A stretch of DNA of 5,327 nucleotides from an uncultured Collinsella sp. (GCA_900752425.1 CAADVE010000220.1:1-5327), one strand, 5' to 3'. Positions 1 through 5,327 are shown, numbered from the stretch's first letter. The notes: generated by a model from the sequence alone, not told the origin. Numbers and translations: made by a program.

Positions 1-152
1 GCGCCGGTCAGAAGTTCGACAGATTGAGTCACAGGCTTGACCACCGGCTCCGTCACCGCAGCAGGTAGAAACGCCATGCTGACAGCACCCATGCCAACCA
101 CGGTGATCGCAAGCGCCAAAACAATCAATCCAATACGGGCAGGACTTCTCAC
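1..152 (-). CDS. Partial membrane-anchored or exported protein of unknown function (N-terminal 50 residues)
   Basis: The reading frame on the minus strand is open from a GTG at 152 to the left edge, giving 50 residues, so the 3' end lies outside the window. The translation starts MRSPARIGLIVLALAITVV: a short basic N-terminus (Arg2, Arg6), then a hydrophobic stretch over about residues 7-29, then a Val/Pro/Thr-rich segment (residues 33-44). This is the layout of a signal anchor or signal peptide, with the rest of the protein probably outside the membrane. GTG at 152 is chosen because GAGG (162-165) lies 9 bases upstream; another in-frame GTG at 167 would overlap that site. A promoter-like pair sits at 194-222. 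The gene is divergent from the membrane protein gene at 387. I do not recognise the family, and too little is present to assign a function. Confidence 0.6.
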   Translation of the reverse strand, partial: MRSPARIGLIVLALAITVVGMGAVSMAFLPAAVTEPVVKPVTQSVELLTG

Positions 153-193
153 AGTAAAGCACCTCACAATGCAAGCCTTCGCCACCTGCACTA

Positions 194-222
194 ATGATAT
201 CGCCAGCCAGCACTATTACCAA
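194..222 (-). promoter_or_regulatory. Sigma-70-like promoter for the minus-strand gene starting at 152
   Basis: Read on the minus strand, TTGGTA (217-222) matches the -35 consensus at 4 of 6 bases and TATCAT (194-199) matches the -10 consensus at 5 of 6, with an ideal 17-base spacer. Transcription would start near 187, giving a leader of about 35 bases that contains the GAGG ribosome site. The A-family hairpin repeat ends only about 20 bases upstream of the -35 box. The call rests on sequence match and position only. Confidence 0.5.
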
Positions 223-242
223 AAGAAGCCGCGTGCTCCTCA

Positions 243-283
243 CCACCACAAGGGGGACAGGCACCTTTGTGGTGGTTTTCGAC
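243..283 (+). repeat. Hairpin repeat family A, copy 1
   Basis: A 12-base arm (243-254) and its complement (264-275, CCTTTGTGGTGG) enclose a 9-base GGACAGGCA loop, followed by TTTTCGAC. Only one position is not Watson-Crick paired, and on the plus strand it would be a G-U wobble. The 41-base unit matches copy 3 (1310-1350) at 40 of 41 positions. It lies between two divergent genes, so it cannot be the terminator of either. It resembles a REP-type intergenic palindrome. Confidence 0.85.
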
Positions 284-386
284 GCTAACGGTCGACCATC
301 TCGCGCCATGAGATTAAACTTGAATTGTTCTCTGAACATATCCATTTCTGCCTATCCTCAACAGATCTTTGTCTCGAGGAGCGCAT

Positions 387-1055
387 ATGAAGCCGTCTCA
401 TTCCACCGGTCGCAACGTCATCGCCATTCTCGCCATACCCATCGTGATGCTCTTCCTTATCGTCATCACGCCCTTTTCTTTTGGTATCGCCTCGCCCTTC
501 GATCTTTGCGGGATGATCGACGCCGGCTCGCGTGCCACCTCGCTCTCCTTTGTCTGCCGTGGCGTGTTCTACGAATATGCAATTCCCACCGGAAGTTGGC
601 AGTCCAAGTTACCGTTGCTCGGCAAGGTCGACGGATGCTCCCCCTATTTCTGCCTTGAACCTCAGGCGCTAAACTATCTGATCGACGACCAGCCACTCGA
701 CTCCATCACCCTCGCCTACGACTACGCACCAAACACCGATGAGCGCCACATGAACCAAGTCCTCGACAAGCTGCTTGGACAGTGCGGGCTCACCGCGGAT
801 GCCGGTCGAACCATCTATAGCAACCGGAAATTAAAGCGAACAGAACTCCGCCGTGTCGGAAAAATCAAAGGGCGAAACGGGGCCGCCTACTGGGATGCCT
901 GGGCAACACGCGACAAGAGCGAATTCGGACACAGCACCTATATGGTCACTGTCTACACCAAAGACGGAATTAAGGACAATGTTGACGATTTCGCGTCATC
1001 CAAACTCGGCATCCCCAAAACAACCAAGCCCGCCAGCCCAGATGAAATCCTGTAG
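387..1055 (+). CDS. Membrane-anchored or secreted hypothetical protein, 222 residues
   Basis: The ATG at 387 is preceded by GAGGAG (376-381) with a 5-base gap, which favours it over the in-frame TTG at 369; the frame ends at TAG 1053-1055. The protein has a polar N-terminus with Lys2 and Arg9, then one hydrophobic segment at about residues 11-35, including AILAIPIVMLFLIVI. The positive-inside rule puts the remaining ~185 residues outside the membrane. The segment could also be a cleaved signal peptide, with Gly33-Ile-Ala35 as a possible cleavage site. The exported part has five cysteines (41, 57, 84, 89, 133), enough for two disulfides, and a mixed, soluble-looking composition ending in a Pro/Lys-rich tail. 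No catalytic motif is recognised. Base composition looks less GC-rich than the hydratase and chaperone genes. It is divergent from the gene at 1-152, also an N-terminally anchored protein, so the two may be functionally linked. No convincing promoter was found. Function unknown. Confidence 0.8.
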   Translation: MKPSHSTGRNVIAILAIPIVMLFLIVITPFSFGIASPFDLCGMIDAGSRATSLSFVCRGVFYEYAIPTGSWQSKLPLLGKVDGCSPYFCLEPQALNYLIDDQPLDSITLAYDYAPNTDERHMNQVLDKLLGQCGLTADAGRTIYSNRKLKRTELRRVGKIKGRNGAAYWDAWATRDKSEFGHSTYMVTVYTKDGIKDNVDDFASSKLGIPKTTKPASPDEIL

Positions 1056-1110
1056 AGACGCTCATTAGAATGTCGTTCAGCGAGCACGGCAGCATCGAGC
1101 TCGCCCCCAC

Positions 1111-1141
1111 CACCACAAAGGAGACAGGAGCCTTTGTGGTG
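1111..1141 (+). repeat. Hairpin repeat family A, copy 2 (diverged)
   Basis: A perfect 11-bp inverted repeat, CACCACAAAGG (1111-1121) against CCTTTGTGGTG (1131-1141), with loop AGACAGGAG. The stem matches copies 1 and 3, but the loop has changed and the TTTTCGAC tail is missing (GATCTTCGG instead). It starts 56 bases after the stop of the 387-1055 gene. With no T-run after the stem it is a poor intrinsic terminator. The intact stem beside a drifting loop suggests that pairing is what is kept. Confidence 0.75.
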
Positions 1142-1162
1142 ATCTTCGGCCCCGGCGTTCAC

Positions 1163-1221
1163 CATCTCAATCTGTAACATCTAGCGGCCGTTTTTGGGTC
1201 CAGATGTTACGGATCGAGATG
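1163..1221. repeat. Hairpin repeat family B, copy 1
   Basis: Two 20-base arms (1163-1182 and 1202-1221) are complementary at 18 of 20 positions, with one of the two exceptions a G-T wobble. They enclose a 19-base loop containing GTTTTTGGGTCC. The core 1171-1213 is 43 bases long and recurs 80 bases downstream. No reading frame or known RNA family explains it. It looks like a mobile palindromic intergenic element. Confidence 0.75.
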
Positions 1222-1244
1222 AATTGTTTAGCAGTGCCCGTTTA

Positions 1245-1301
1245 TCTAGATCTGTAACAACTACTCGGCAAATAAGGGTCTACCTATTACAGAACGAGAC
1301 A
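1245..1301. repeat. Hairpin repeat family B, copy 2 (diverged)
   Basis: The core at 1251-1293 begins TCTGTAACA and ends TATTACAGA, forming 9-base arms with one mismatch. Aligned without gaps to the core of copy 1 it matches at 28 of 43 positions, including the first nine bases, a central GGGTC and most of the closing arm. The spacing from copy 1 is exactly 80 bases. The stem is shorter and more decayed than in copy 1. Confidence 0.65.
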
Positions 1302-1309
1302 AACCGCGA

Positions 1310-1350
1310 CCACCACAAAGGGGACAGGCACCTTTGTGGTGGTTTTCGAC
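1310..1350 (+). repeat. Hairpin repeat family A, copy 3 (best preserved)
   Basis: A perfect 12-bp stem (CCACCACAAAGG 1310-1321 with CCTTTGTGGTGG 1331-1342) encloses the 9-base loop GGACAGGCA and is followed by TTTTCGAC. It differs from copy 1 at one position in 41. It directly abuts the T-run of the hydratase terminator. Read on the plus strand, stem plus TTTT could weakly stop transcripts coming from the 387-1055 gene, but the same unit at copy 1 has no gene to terminate, so repeat is the better label. Confidence 0.85.
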
Positions 1351-1382
1351 AAAAAGAAGCCGCCCCAATAAAAAGAGGCGGC
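1351..1382 (-). terminator. Intrinsic terminator of the hydratase gene
   Basis: On the minus strand GCCGCCTC (1375-1382) pairs with GGGGCGGC (1359-1366) over 8 bp, including one T-G wobble. The loop is an 8-base TTTTTATT, and TTCTTTTT (1351-1358) follows immediately. This is a textbook Rho-independent terminator in the direction of the hydratase, about 137 bases after its stop codon. Confidence 0.85.
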
Positions 1383-1436
1383 ATCAAGCAGGTCTATTTT
1401 TGGCGTCCCTCAAGACCCAACGAGAACGTCGCGGTA

Positions 1437-1508
1437 GCCCCGGACACACCTTTCCCTCGGGCGACCCTCGCGAAGCGCGTGAGCACGAGGGAAAGGTGTG
1501 TCCGGGGC
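1437..1508 (-). repeat. 23-bp perfect inverted repeat just downstream of the hydratase gene
   Basis: The arm at 1437-1459 (GCCCCGGACACACCTTTCCC and three more bases) is the exact reverse complement of 1486-1508, around a 26-base GC-rich centre that can itself fold imperfectly. It begins 11 bases after the hydratase stop, so it would form a very stable hairpin at the 3' end of that mRNA. No T-run follows in the minus direction, and a proper terminator lies 54 bases further on. It may protect or mark the transcript end, or be another inserted palindrome. Its GGACACACCTTT resembles the GGACAGGCACCTTT of family A, which may be chance. Confidence 0.8.
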
Positions 1509-1519
1509 GTACAGCAACG

Positions 1520-3820
1520 TTACTCGGCAGCGGCCTTGAACTTGTTGTAGTTGATCAGGCAGCCGGCCTTGACGATGGCACGCTCCTCGGCCGTCATATC
1601 GGCAATGTAAAGCTCAATCTGCTCGACCGTGCCGTCGGCGCGCACCATGTAGGCGGCGATGTCCTTCAGGTCGCCATCGAGCGCGGCACGGATACCCGGC
1701 ACAAAGACGTAGTCGCCCACCTCAAAGTTGGGCTCCGCCTCCATCTGGAAGGGCACCATGCCCCAGTTCATCACGTTGGAGCGATAGCGCTTGGTGGCGT
1801 ACTCGTGAACGATATTGGCCAGACCGCCAATCACGCGCTGGCAGCTCGCGGCCTGCTCGCGGGCAGAACCGTCACCGGGCTTCTTGGCATAGAGCATAGA
1901 GCCGTACTCGGTCGCCTTGGCGTCGGCAGCGACGCCCGCGCCGGCCAGCGCCTTAAACACGCCGGCAAGCTCGGCATCGAGCGCGGCCAAGTCGCCCGCG
2001 GCCTCACCGGCAACACGGCGCTTCTCCACGGCGTCGACCTCCTTGGAACGACCCACGTAGGCCGGGTCACGGCGGCTGAGCGTAAACTCGGCCAGACCCA
2101 GCGGATTGGAACGGAAGGAGCTCGTCTCACCCGAGGGAATGAGCTCGTCGGTCGTAGTGACCGGGTCCATGATCTTGGAGCACACCTTGAGCAGGATGTC
2201 GTCGCCGAGAGGCTCCATCGCGGGCCACGGCTTGATGTTGGGGCCCTCGACCAGTTCGTCGGCAGGCTCCGCCTTGCCAAAGCCCCAATACACGCGCTTT
2301 TTGTACGGCGCGTCGTCAAAGGTGTACTCGCAGGCCTCATCCCAAGTCTCCTCGGGCAGGTCGGTCGCCGGCGTCAGGACGCCGCCGTTGGCAGCCGTCG
2401 CCGCAATGGAGCGAGCGTCCATCAGGGCCACGGCGCTCAGCTGGCCATTACCCGGCTTGGAACCCTCGCGGTTGGGGAAGTTACGCGTGGTGTGGCGGAT
2501 GGACAGACCGTTGTTGGCAGGCGTGTCGCCGGCACCGAAGCACGGACCGCAGAACGCCGTGCGCACGATCGCGCCAGCCTCCATGAGGTCGTAGATATAG
2601 CCGCGGCGTGTAAGCTCGAGTGCCACGGGCTGGCTCGTGGGATAGACCGACAGCGAGAACTCGCCGCAGCCGGTGTTGGCGCCCTTGAGCACGCGGGCAG
2701 CCTGGACCACGGAGTCGTAGTTGCCGCCCGAGCAGCCGGCGATAACGCCCTGCTGCACGTGCAGCTTGCCGTCGACGATCTTGTCGAGCAGACTAAAGTG
2801 CGTCTTGCCCTCGCCGATCTTGGCGGCCTCAAGCTCCACCTCATGCAGGATGTCCTTGAGGTTCTCGTTGAGCTCGTCAATCTCAAAGCCGTTGGAAGGA
2901 TGGAACGGCAGGGCGATCATGGGCTTGATGCTCGACAGATCGACCTCGACGCAGCCGTCGTAGTAGGCAACATCGGCGGGCTTGAGCTCGCGGTAGTCGT
3001 CGCCGCGACCGTGCATGGTCAAAAACGCGCGCGTGTCCTCGTCGGTGGCCCAGATGCTCGACAGGCAGGTGGTCTCGGTGGTCATGACGTCGACGCCGTT
3101 GCGGTAATCGGTCGTCATGCTTGCGATGCCCGGGCCCACGAACTCCATGACCTTGTTCTTAACGTAACCCTTGGCAAAGACGGCGCGGATGATGGCGAGC
3201 GCCACGTCGTGCGGGCCGACGCCGGGGCGCGGGGCGCCCGTGAGGTAGATGGCAACGACGCCGGGATAGGCGACATCGTAGGTGTCGCGCAGCAGCTGCT
3301 TTGCCAGCTCGCCACCGCCCTCGCCCACGGCCATGGTGCCCAGAGCGCCATAGCGGGTGTGCGAGTCGGAACCCAGGATCATCTTGCCGCAGCCGGCAAA
3401 GTTCTCACGCATAAAGGAATGGATGACCGCGATATGGGGCGGAACGAAGATGCCGCCGTACTTCTTGGCAGCCGAGAGACCGAAGACGTGGTCGTCCTCG
3501 TTGATGGTGCCGCCCACGGCACACAGCGAGTTATGGCAGTTGGTAAGCACGTAAGGCAGCGGGAACTGCTCCATGCCCGAGGCGCGCGCCGTCTGGATGA
3601 TGCCGACAAAGGTGATGTCGTGGCTCGCCATGGCGTCGAAGCGAATCTTGAGCGCCTCGGGGTCGCCGGACGTGTTATGTGCCTGAAGAATCGAATAAGC
3701 GATGGTGCCGCGCTTGGCATCCTCGGGCGTCTGCGCAATGCCGCGCTCTGCAGCCTCGGCCGCAGGCACAACCTCGTTACCGTTGCGCAGGTAGATGCCG
3801 TCCTCGTACAGCTTGACCAT
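1520..3820 (-). CDS. Aconitase-superfamily hydratase (YbhJ-like), 766 residues
   Basis: A complete 4Fe-4S (de)hydratase of the aconitase superfamily, cytosolic, expected to move a hydroxyl group on a di- or tricarboxylate through a dehydrated intermediate. Visible motifs: VIH (His134) and GSDSHT (150-155) followed by a glycine-rich stretch; cluster cysteines Cys363 (AGCSGG) and Cys424/Cys427 (FCGPC); substrate arginines Arg446 and Arg451 (RNFPNR); [10 protein letters not shown] with Arg570; and the swivel-domain elements [11 protein letters not shown] (649-659) and [13 protein letters not shown] (679-691). The length fits the E. coli YbhJ-type hydratases. The ATG at 3820 is chosen because GGGAG (3826-3830) lies 5 bases upstream and the [14 protein letters not shown] start matches remembered homologues. 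An in-frame GTG at 3922 would add 34 residues that do not look like this family. Compared with mitochondrial aconitase, the second serine of the GSSRE motif is Ala653, and the Asp-His pair position reads Cys95-His96, so citrate may not be the substrate. It stands alone, with terminators on both sides. Confidence 0.93.
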   Translation of the reverse strand: MVKLYEDGIYLRNGNEVVPAAEAAERGIAQTPEDAKRGTIAYSILQAHNTSGDPEALKIRFDAMASHDITFVGIIQTARASGMEQFPLPYVLTNCHNSLCAVGGTINEDDHVFGLSAAKKYGGIFVPPHIAVIHSFMRENFAGCGKMILGSDSHTRYGALGTMAVGEGGGELAKQLLRDTYDVAYPGVVAIYLTGAPRPGVGPHDVALAIIRAVFAKGYVKNKVMEFVGPGIASMTTDYRNGVDVMTTETTCLSSIWATDEDTRAFLTMHGRGDDYRELKPADVAYYDGCVEVDLSSIKPMIALPFHPSNGFEIDELNENLKDILHEVELEAAKIGEGKTHFSLLDKIVDGKLHVQQGVIAGCSGGNYDSVVQAARVLKGANTGCGEFSLSVYPTSQPVALELTRRGYIYDLMEAGAIVRTAFCGPCFGAGDTPANNGLSIRHTTRNFPNREGSKPGNGQLSAVALMDARSIAATAANGGVLTPATDLPEETWDEACEYTFDDAPYKKRVYWGFGKAEPADELVEGPNIKPWPAMEPLGDDILLKVCSKIMDPVTTTDELIPSGETSSFRSNPLGLAEFTLSRRDPAYVGRSKEVDAVEKRRVAGEAAGDLAALDAELAGVFKALAGAGVAADAKATEYGSMLYAKKPGDGSAREQAASCQRVIGGLANIVHEYATKRYRSNVMNWGMVPFQMEAEPNFEVGDYVFVPGIRAALDGDLKDIAAYMVRADGTVEQIELYIADMTAEERAIVKAGCLINYNKFKAAAE

Positions 3821-3835
3821 TCTGTCTCCCACTCT

Positions 3836-3852
3836 GCCCGAAAGGCTCGGGC
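3836..3852 (-). promoter_or_regulatory. Small leader hairpin before the hydratase start
   Basis: On the minus strand GCCCGA and TCGGGC form a perfect 6-bp stem around a 5-base loop, ending 5 bases before the GGGAG ribosome site at 3826-3830. If transcribed it could influence access to the ribosome site. It may equally be chance in GC-rich DNA. No known riboswitch fold is recognised. Confidence 0.25.
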
Positions 3853-3957
3853 GCATAGCATACATTCGTTCAATATCGTGCCACAGAACGATTGCCAGCG
3901 GGTTACGAATCTCGGCGTTCACTTTATCTCAGTAAAGCATAGGGAGGTATTGGTGCA

Positions 3958-4004
3958 AGGAGTGTCCCCAAGTGCCGGCACAAAAGGAACGTCCCCAAGT
4001 GCCG
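3958..4004. repeat. Repeat family D: two overlapping GTCCCCAAGTGCCG units
   Basis: AGGAGTGTCCCCAAGTGCCG (3958-3977) and AGGAACGTCCCCAAGTGCCG (3985-4004) match at 18 of 20 positions with a 27-base period. The second unit closes a hairpin, CGGCAC (3976-3981) with GTGCCG (3999-4004). Read on the minus strand the core is GGGGACGTTCCTTTTGTG, which resembles the GGGGACAGGCACCTTTGTG of family A with a different stem. It lies between the hspR terminator and the hydratase leader and fits a REP-like intergenic element. Confidence 0.7.
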
Positions 4005-4079
4005 AATAAAAATGAGAGTGGATAATCTCCCGTTTCTAGCCCTCAAGTGGGCCAAAAGTGGGAGATTATCCACTCTCGT
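4005..4079 (-). terminator. Long-stem terminator of the dnaJ-hspR operon
   Basis: GAGAGTGGATAATCTCCC (4014-4031) is the exact reverse complement of 4060-4077, an 18-bp stem with a 28-base loop that holds its own GCCC/GGGC mini-stem (4039-4042, 4049-4052). On the minus strand the stem is followed at once by ATTTTTATT (4005-4013), which fits intrinsic termination 30 bases after the hspR stop. The stem is longer and the loop larger than in a typical terminator, so this may be a palindromic repeat that also serves as one. Confidence 0.7.
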
Positions 4080-4107
4080 GTTAGGACTTGCCGCGCAAAC
4101 CGCGTAA

Positions 4108-4524
4108 CTACAAGTCGGTTCCTGCTCCCAAAAGCTTGCGCATGACTTGCTCGGGGTTGACTGAGCCATCGCGCGGGGCCAGGGCGGTGATCTTCTTCTG
4201 CATCTTGTACTCGTGCAGCTCGTCCTCGAGCTGGCGCACGCGGGCACGGAGTTTTTCGTTCTCGCGCTCGCGCTCCTCGGCACGCTCCTTCATGTCGAGG
4301 ATGCGCACCACGCCGGCAAGGTTGATGCCCTCGTCGGTCAGTTGGTTGATGAGCTCCAGGCGCTCGATATCGGCGCGCGAATACAGACGCGTGTTGCCGC
4401 CCGAGCGCTGGGGGTTCACCAGGCCCTTGGACTCGTAGACGCGCAGAGTCTGCGGATGCATGCCGGTCAGCTCGGCCGCCACGCTGATCATGTACAGCGG
4501 TTTGTTCCTATTGTCCTCGGCCAT
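4108..4524 (-). CDS. hspR: HspR, MerR-family heat-shock repressor, 138 residues
   Basis: A cytoplasmic DNA-binding repressor. The N-terminal MerR winged helix carries YMISVAAELTGMHPQTLRVY (11-30), then the wing GGNTRLYSRADIERL (42-56) and NLAGVVRIL (68-76). A heptad-like charged segment (about 77-110) should form the dimer coiled coil, and a short tail follows. MHPQTLRVYE with no effector-binding domain is typical of HspR rather than metal-sensing MerR proteins. In actinobacteria HspR represses the dnaK operon by binding HAIR inverted repeats, with DnaK as co-repressor in Streptomyces. Here it follows the DnaJ-family gene on the same strand with a 72-base gap, fitting the last place in a dnaK-grpE-dnaJ-hspR type operon, although dnaK and grpE are outside the window. 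The ATG at 4524 has AAGGGG (4534-4539) 9 bases upstream. No full HAIR site is seen here; the operon promoter should lie beyond the right edge. Confidence 0.92.
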   Translation of the reverse strand: MAEDNRNKPLYMISVAAELTGMHPQTLRVYESKGLVNPQRSGGNTRLYSRADIERLELINQLTDEGINLAGVVRILDMKERAEERERENEKLRARVRQLEDELHEYKMQKKITALAPRDGSVNPEQVMRKLLGAGTDL

Positions 4525-4564
4525 GCTACCTGACCCCTTTCCGTCTCGTTATCGTCCATCATAA

Positions 4565-4580
4565 GCCCGCAGGCGCGGGC
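4565..4580 (-). other. Short hairpin in the dnaJ-hspR gap
   Basis: GCCCGC and GCGGGC form a perfect 6-bp stem with a 4-base loop, 16 bases after the dnaJ stop. On the minus strand it is followed by TTATGATGG, not a T-run, so full termination is unlikely. It could trim or protect the message between the two cistrons or lower hspR expression, or be chance in GC-rich sequence. Confidence 0.25.
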
Positions 4581-4596
4581 GTGCGCCACGACCGCC

Positions 4597-5327
4597 CTAG
4601 TACGTCGCCTTGTAACGGTTGACTTTCTCGCGGTAGTCGCGCGTGTCGGCCTCGCGCAGCTTGGTCATGGCATCGCGCTCGTCGTCGGACAGTTTCGTGG
4701 GGACCTGCACCTTGATCTCGACAAGCAGCGCGCCTGTGCGGCCACGGTGCTTAACATCGGGCGCGCCCATCTCCTTAAAGCGGAACTTTTTGCCCGTCTG
4801 GGTGCCCGCCGGTACCTTCAGACGAACCGTCGCCCCGCCGGGCGTGGGCACGTCCACCGTGCAGCCGAGCGCCGCCTCGTAGACCGAGACCGGTACCTCC
4901 ATGGTCACGTCGGCACCTTTGCGCTTAAACAGCGGGTGCTCCTCCACGTGCGTGGTCACGACCAGGTCGCCGCGCTCGCCGCCGGCAACGCCGTACTCGC
5001 CGCGACGCTTGTAGCGCAGCTTGCCGCCGTCGACCGCGCCCGCAGGCACCGAGACCGTAATGGTCTGCTGCTCGCCTGTCGAGGGAATGCGGTAGGTAAC
5101 CTTGTGCGTCACGCCGCGGAACGCGTCCTCGGCCGAAACATCGACGGTCAGCGACAGGTCGCCGCCCTTGCGAGCACGGCTGCGGCCCGCTCCGGCATTA
5201 CCCGCGGCCCCGGCAAAGCCCGAGCCCCAATCGCTGCCCCAGGCGCCGTTGCCGCTAAAGATGCTGTCGAAGATATCGCCCCAGCCGCTCGCGCCGGCAC
5301 CGGCGCCGTAGCCACCGCTATACGCGC
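4597..5327 (-). CDS. dnaJ: DnaJ-family co-chaperone without zinc fingers, 3' part (242 residues)
   Basis: The frame runs from the right edge to TAG at 4597-4599; the N-terminal J-domain lies outside the window. Visible in order: a Gly-rich linker (about residues 1-47 of the fragment) with AYSGGYGAGAG and the DIFDSIF motif typical of J-protein linkers; then the peptide-binding C-terminal domains from GDLSLTVDVSAEDAFRG (55-71). These include the family motif HPLFKRKGADV, then VPTPGGATVRLKVPAGTQTG and KFRFKEMG, and a charged Arg/Asp/Lys-rich end. No CXXCXGXG zinc-finger repeat separates linker and C-terminal domain; the only cysteine is in ALGCTVDVP. This makes it a class II (CbpA/DnaJ2-like) J-protein, expected to deliver clients to DnaK and stimulate its ATPase. 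The downstream hspR supports membership of the heat-shock operon. The symbol follows family and context; cbpA would be an alternative. Confidence 0.9.
   Translation of the reverse strand, partial: AYSGGYGAGAGASGWGDIFDSIFSGNGAWGSDWGSGFAGAAGNAGAGRSRARKGGDLSLTVDVSAEDAFRGVTHKVTYRIPSTGEQQTITVSVPAGAVDGGKLRYKRRGEYGVAGGERGDLVVTTHVEEHPLFKRKGADVTMEVPVSVYEAALGCTVDVPTPGGATVRLKVPAGTQTGKKFRFKEMGAPDVKHRGRTGALLVEIKVQVPTKLSDDERDAMTKLREADTRDYREKVNRYKATY

Noticed and set aside
221..232. AAAAGAAGCCGC shared with the terminator at 1352-1363
   Set aside because: It could be the remnant of a terminator arm, but no pairing arm is present at 221-260, and a 12-base match alone is weak.
284..386. Possible promoter for the 387-1055 gene and the small palindrome GTTCTCTGAAC
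   Set aside because: No -35/-10 pair with acceptable spacing was found, and the 11-base palindrome is too short to separate from chance.
243..1350. CRISPR array from the repeated A units
   Set aside because: Copies are widely and irregularly spaced, one contains a whole gene between copies, and no cas gene is present.
1831..3873. Several further open frames on both strands inside the hydratase gene
   Set aside because: All overlap the hydratase in other frames, have Arg/Ser/Ala-rich translations and lack convincing ribosome sites.
3925..3960. Possible hydratase promoter TTGCAC with TTACTG at 17-base spacing on the minus strand
   Set aside because: Each box matches consensus at only about half its positions. 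It is plausible by location but not supported enough to annotate.
1334..4009. Very long open frame on the plus strand, 891 codons
   Set aside because: It is antisense to the well-supported hydratase. Its translation is low-complexity His/Arg/Gly/Val-rich text with no family motif, a shadow of GC-rich codon use.
4041..4053. Possible HspR operator (HAIR) in the terminator loop
   Set aside because: Only one CTTGAG half is present, with no second half at the expected spacing, and it lies downstream of the operon.
4088..4533. Plus-strand and second minus-strand open frames over hspR
   Set aside because: HspR motifs fix the true frame; the others have Arg/Ser-rich or His/Ala-rich translations with no motif.

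Overview
The window looks like chromosomal DNA from a high-GC Gram-positive bacterium, most likely Coriobacteriia (a Collinsella-like gut actinobacterium). The reasons are GC-rich coding regions, an HspR-type MerR repressor directly behind a DnaJ-family gene (the actinobacterial heat-shock arrangement), a clostridial/coriobacterial-type aconitase-family hydratase, and many short hairpin repeats between genes. The genus is an inference from pattern recognition, not from a search.

Left part (1-1055): two divergent genes for small membrane-anchored or exported proteins of unknown function. One is cut by the left edge (minus strand, start at 152); the other is complete (plus strand, 387-1055). 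The region between them holds a good sigma-70-like promoter for the minus gene and one copy of a 41-bp hairpin repeat (family A).

Middle (1056-1519): 464 bases without a gene but packed with inverted repeats. In order: a degenerate A copy, two tandem copies of a second hairpin repeat (family B, exactly 80 bp apart), a near-perfect A copy, an intrinsic terminator for the minus-strand hydratase, and a 23-bp perfect inverted repeat just after the hydratase stop.

Centre (1520-3820, minus): a complete 766-residue aconitase-superfamily hydratase. It keeps the three iron-sulfur cysteines and most catalytic residues but differs from true aconitase at some substrate-site positions.

Right part (3821-5327, minus): a short leader, a third GGGGAC-containing repeat (family D), a long 18-bp-stem hairpin followed by a T-rich run that should terminate the heat-shock operon, then hspR and the 3' part of a DnaJ-family co-chaperone gene without zinc fingers that runs off the right edge. 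Transcription runs right to left, dnaJ then hspR. HspR is expected to repress the chaperone operon, and the J-protein to work with DnaK. The hydratase appears to be a separate unit between its own upstream and downstream terminators.

No phage, CRISPR, tRNA, rRNA or transposase gene is visible. The most unusual content is the set of short hairpin repeats, which look like REP/BIME-type elements of at least three sequence families.
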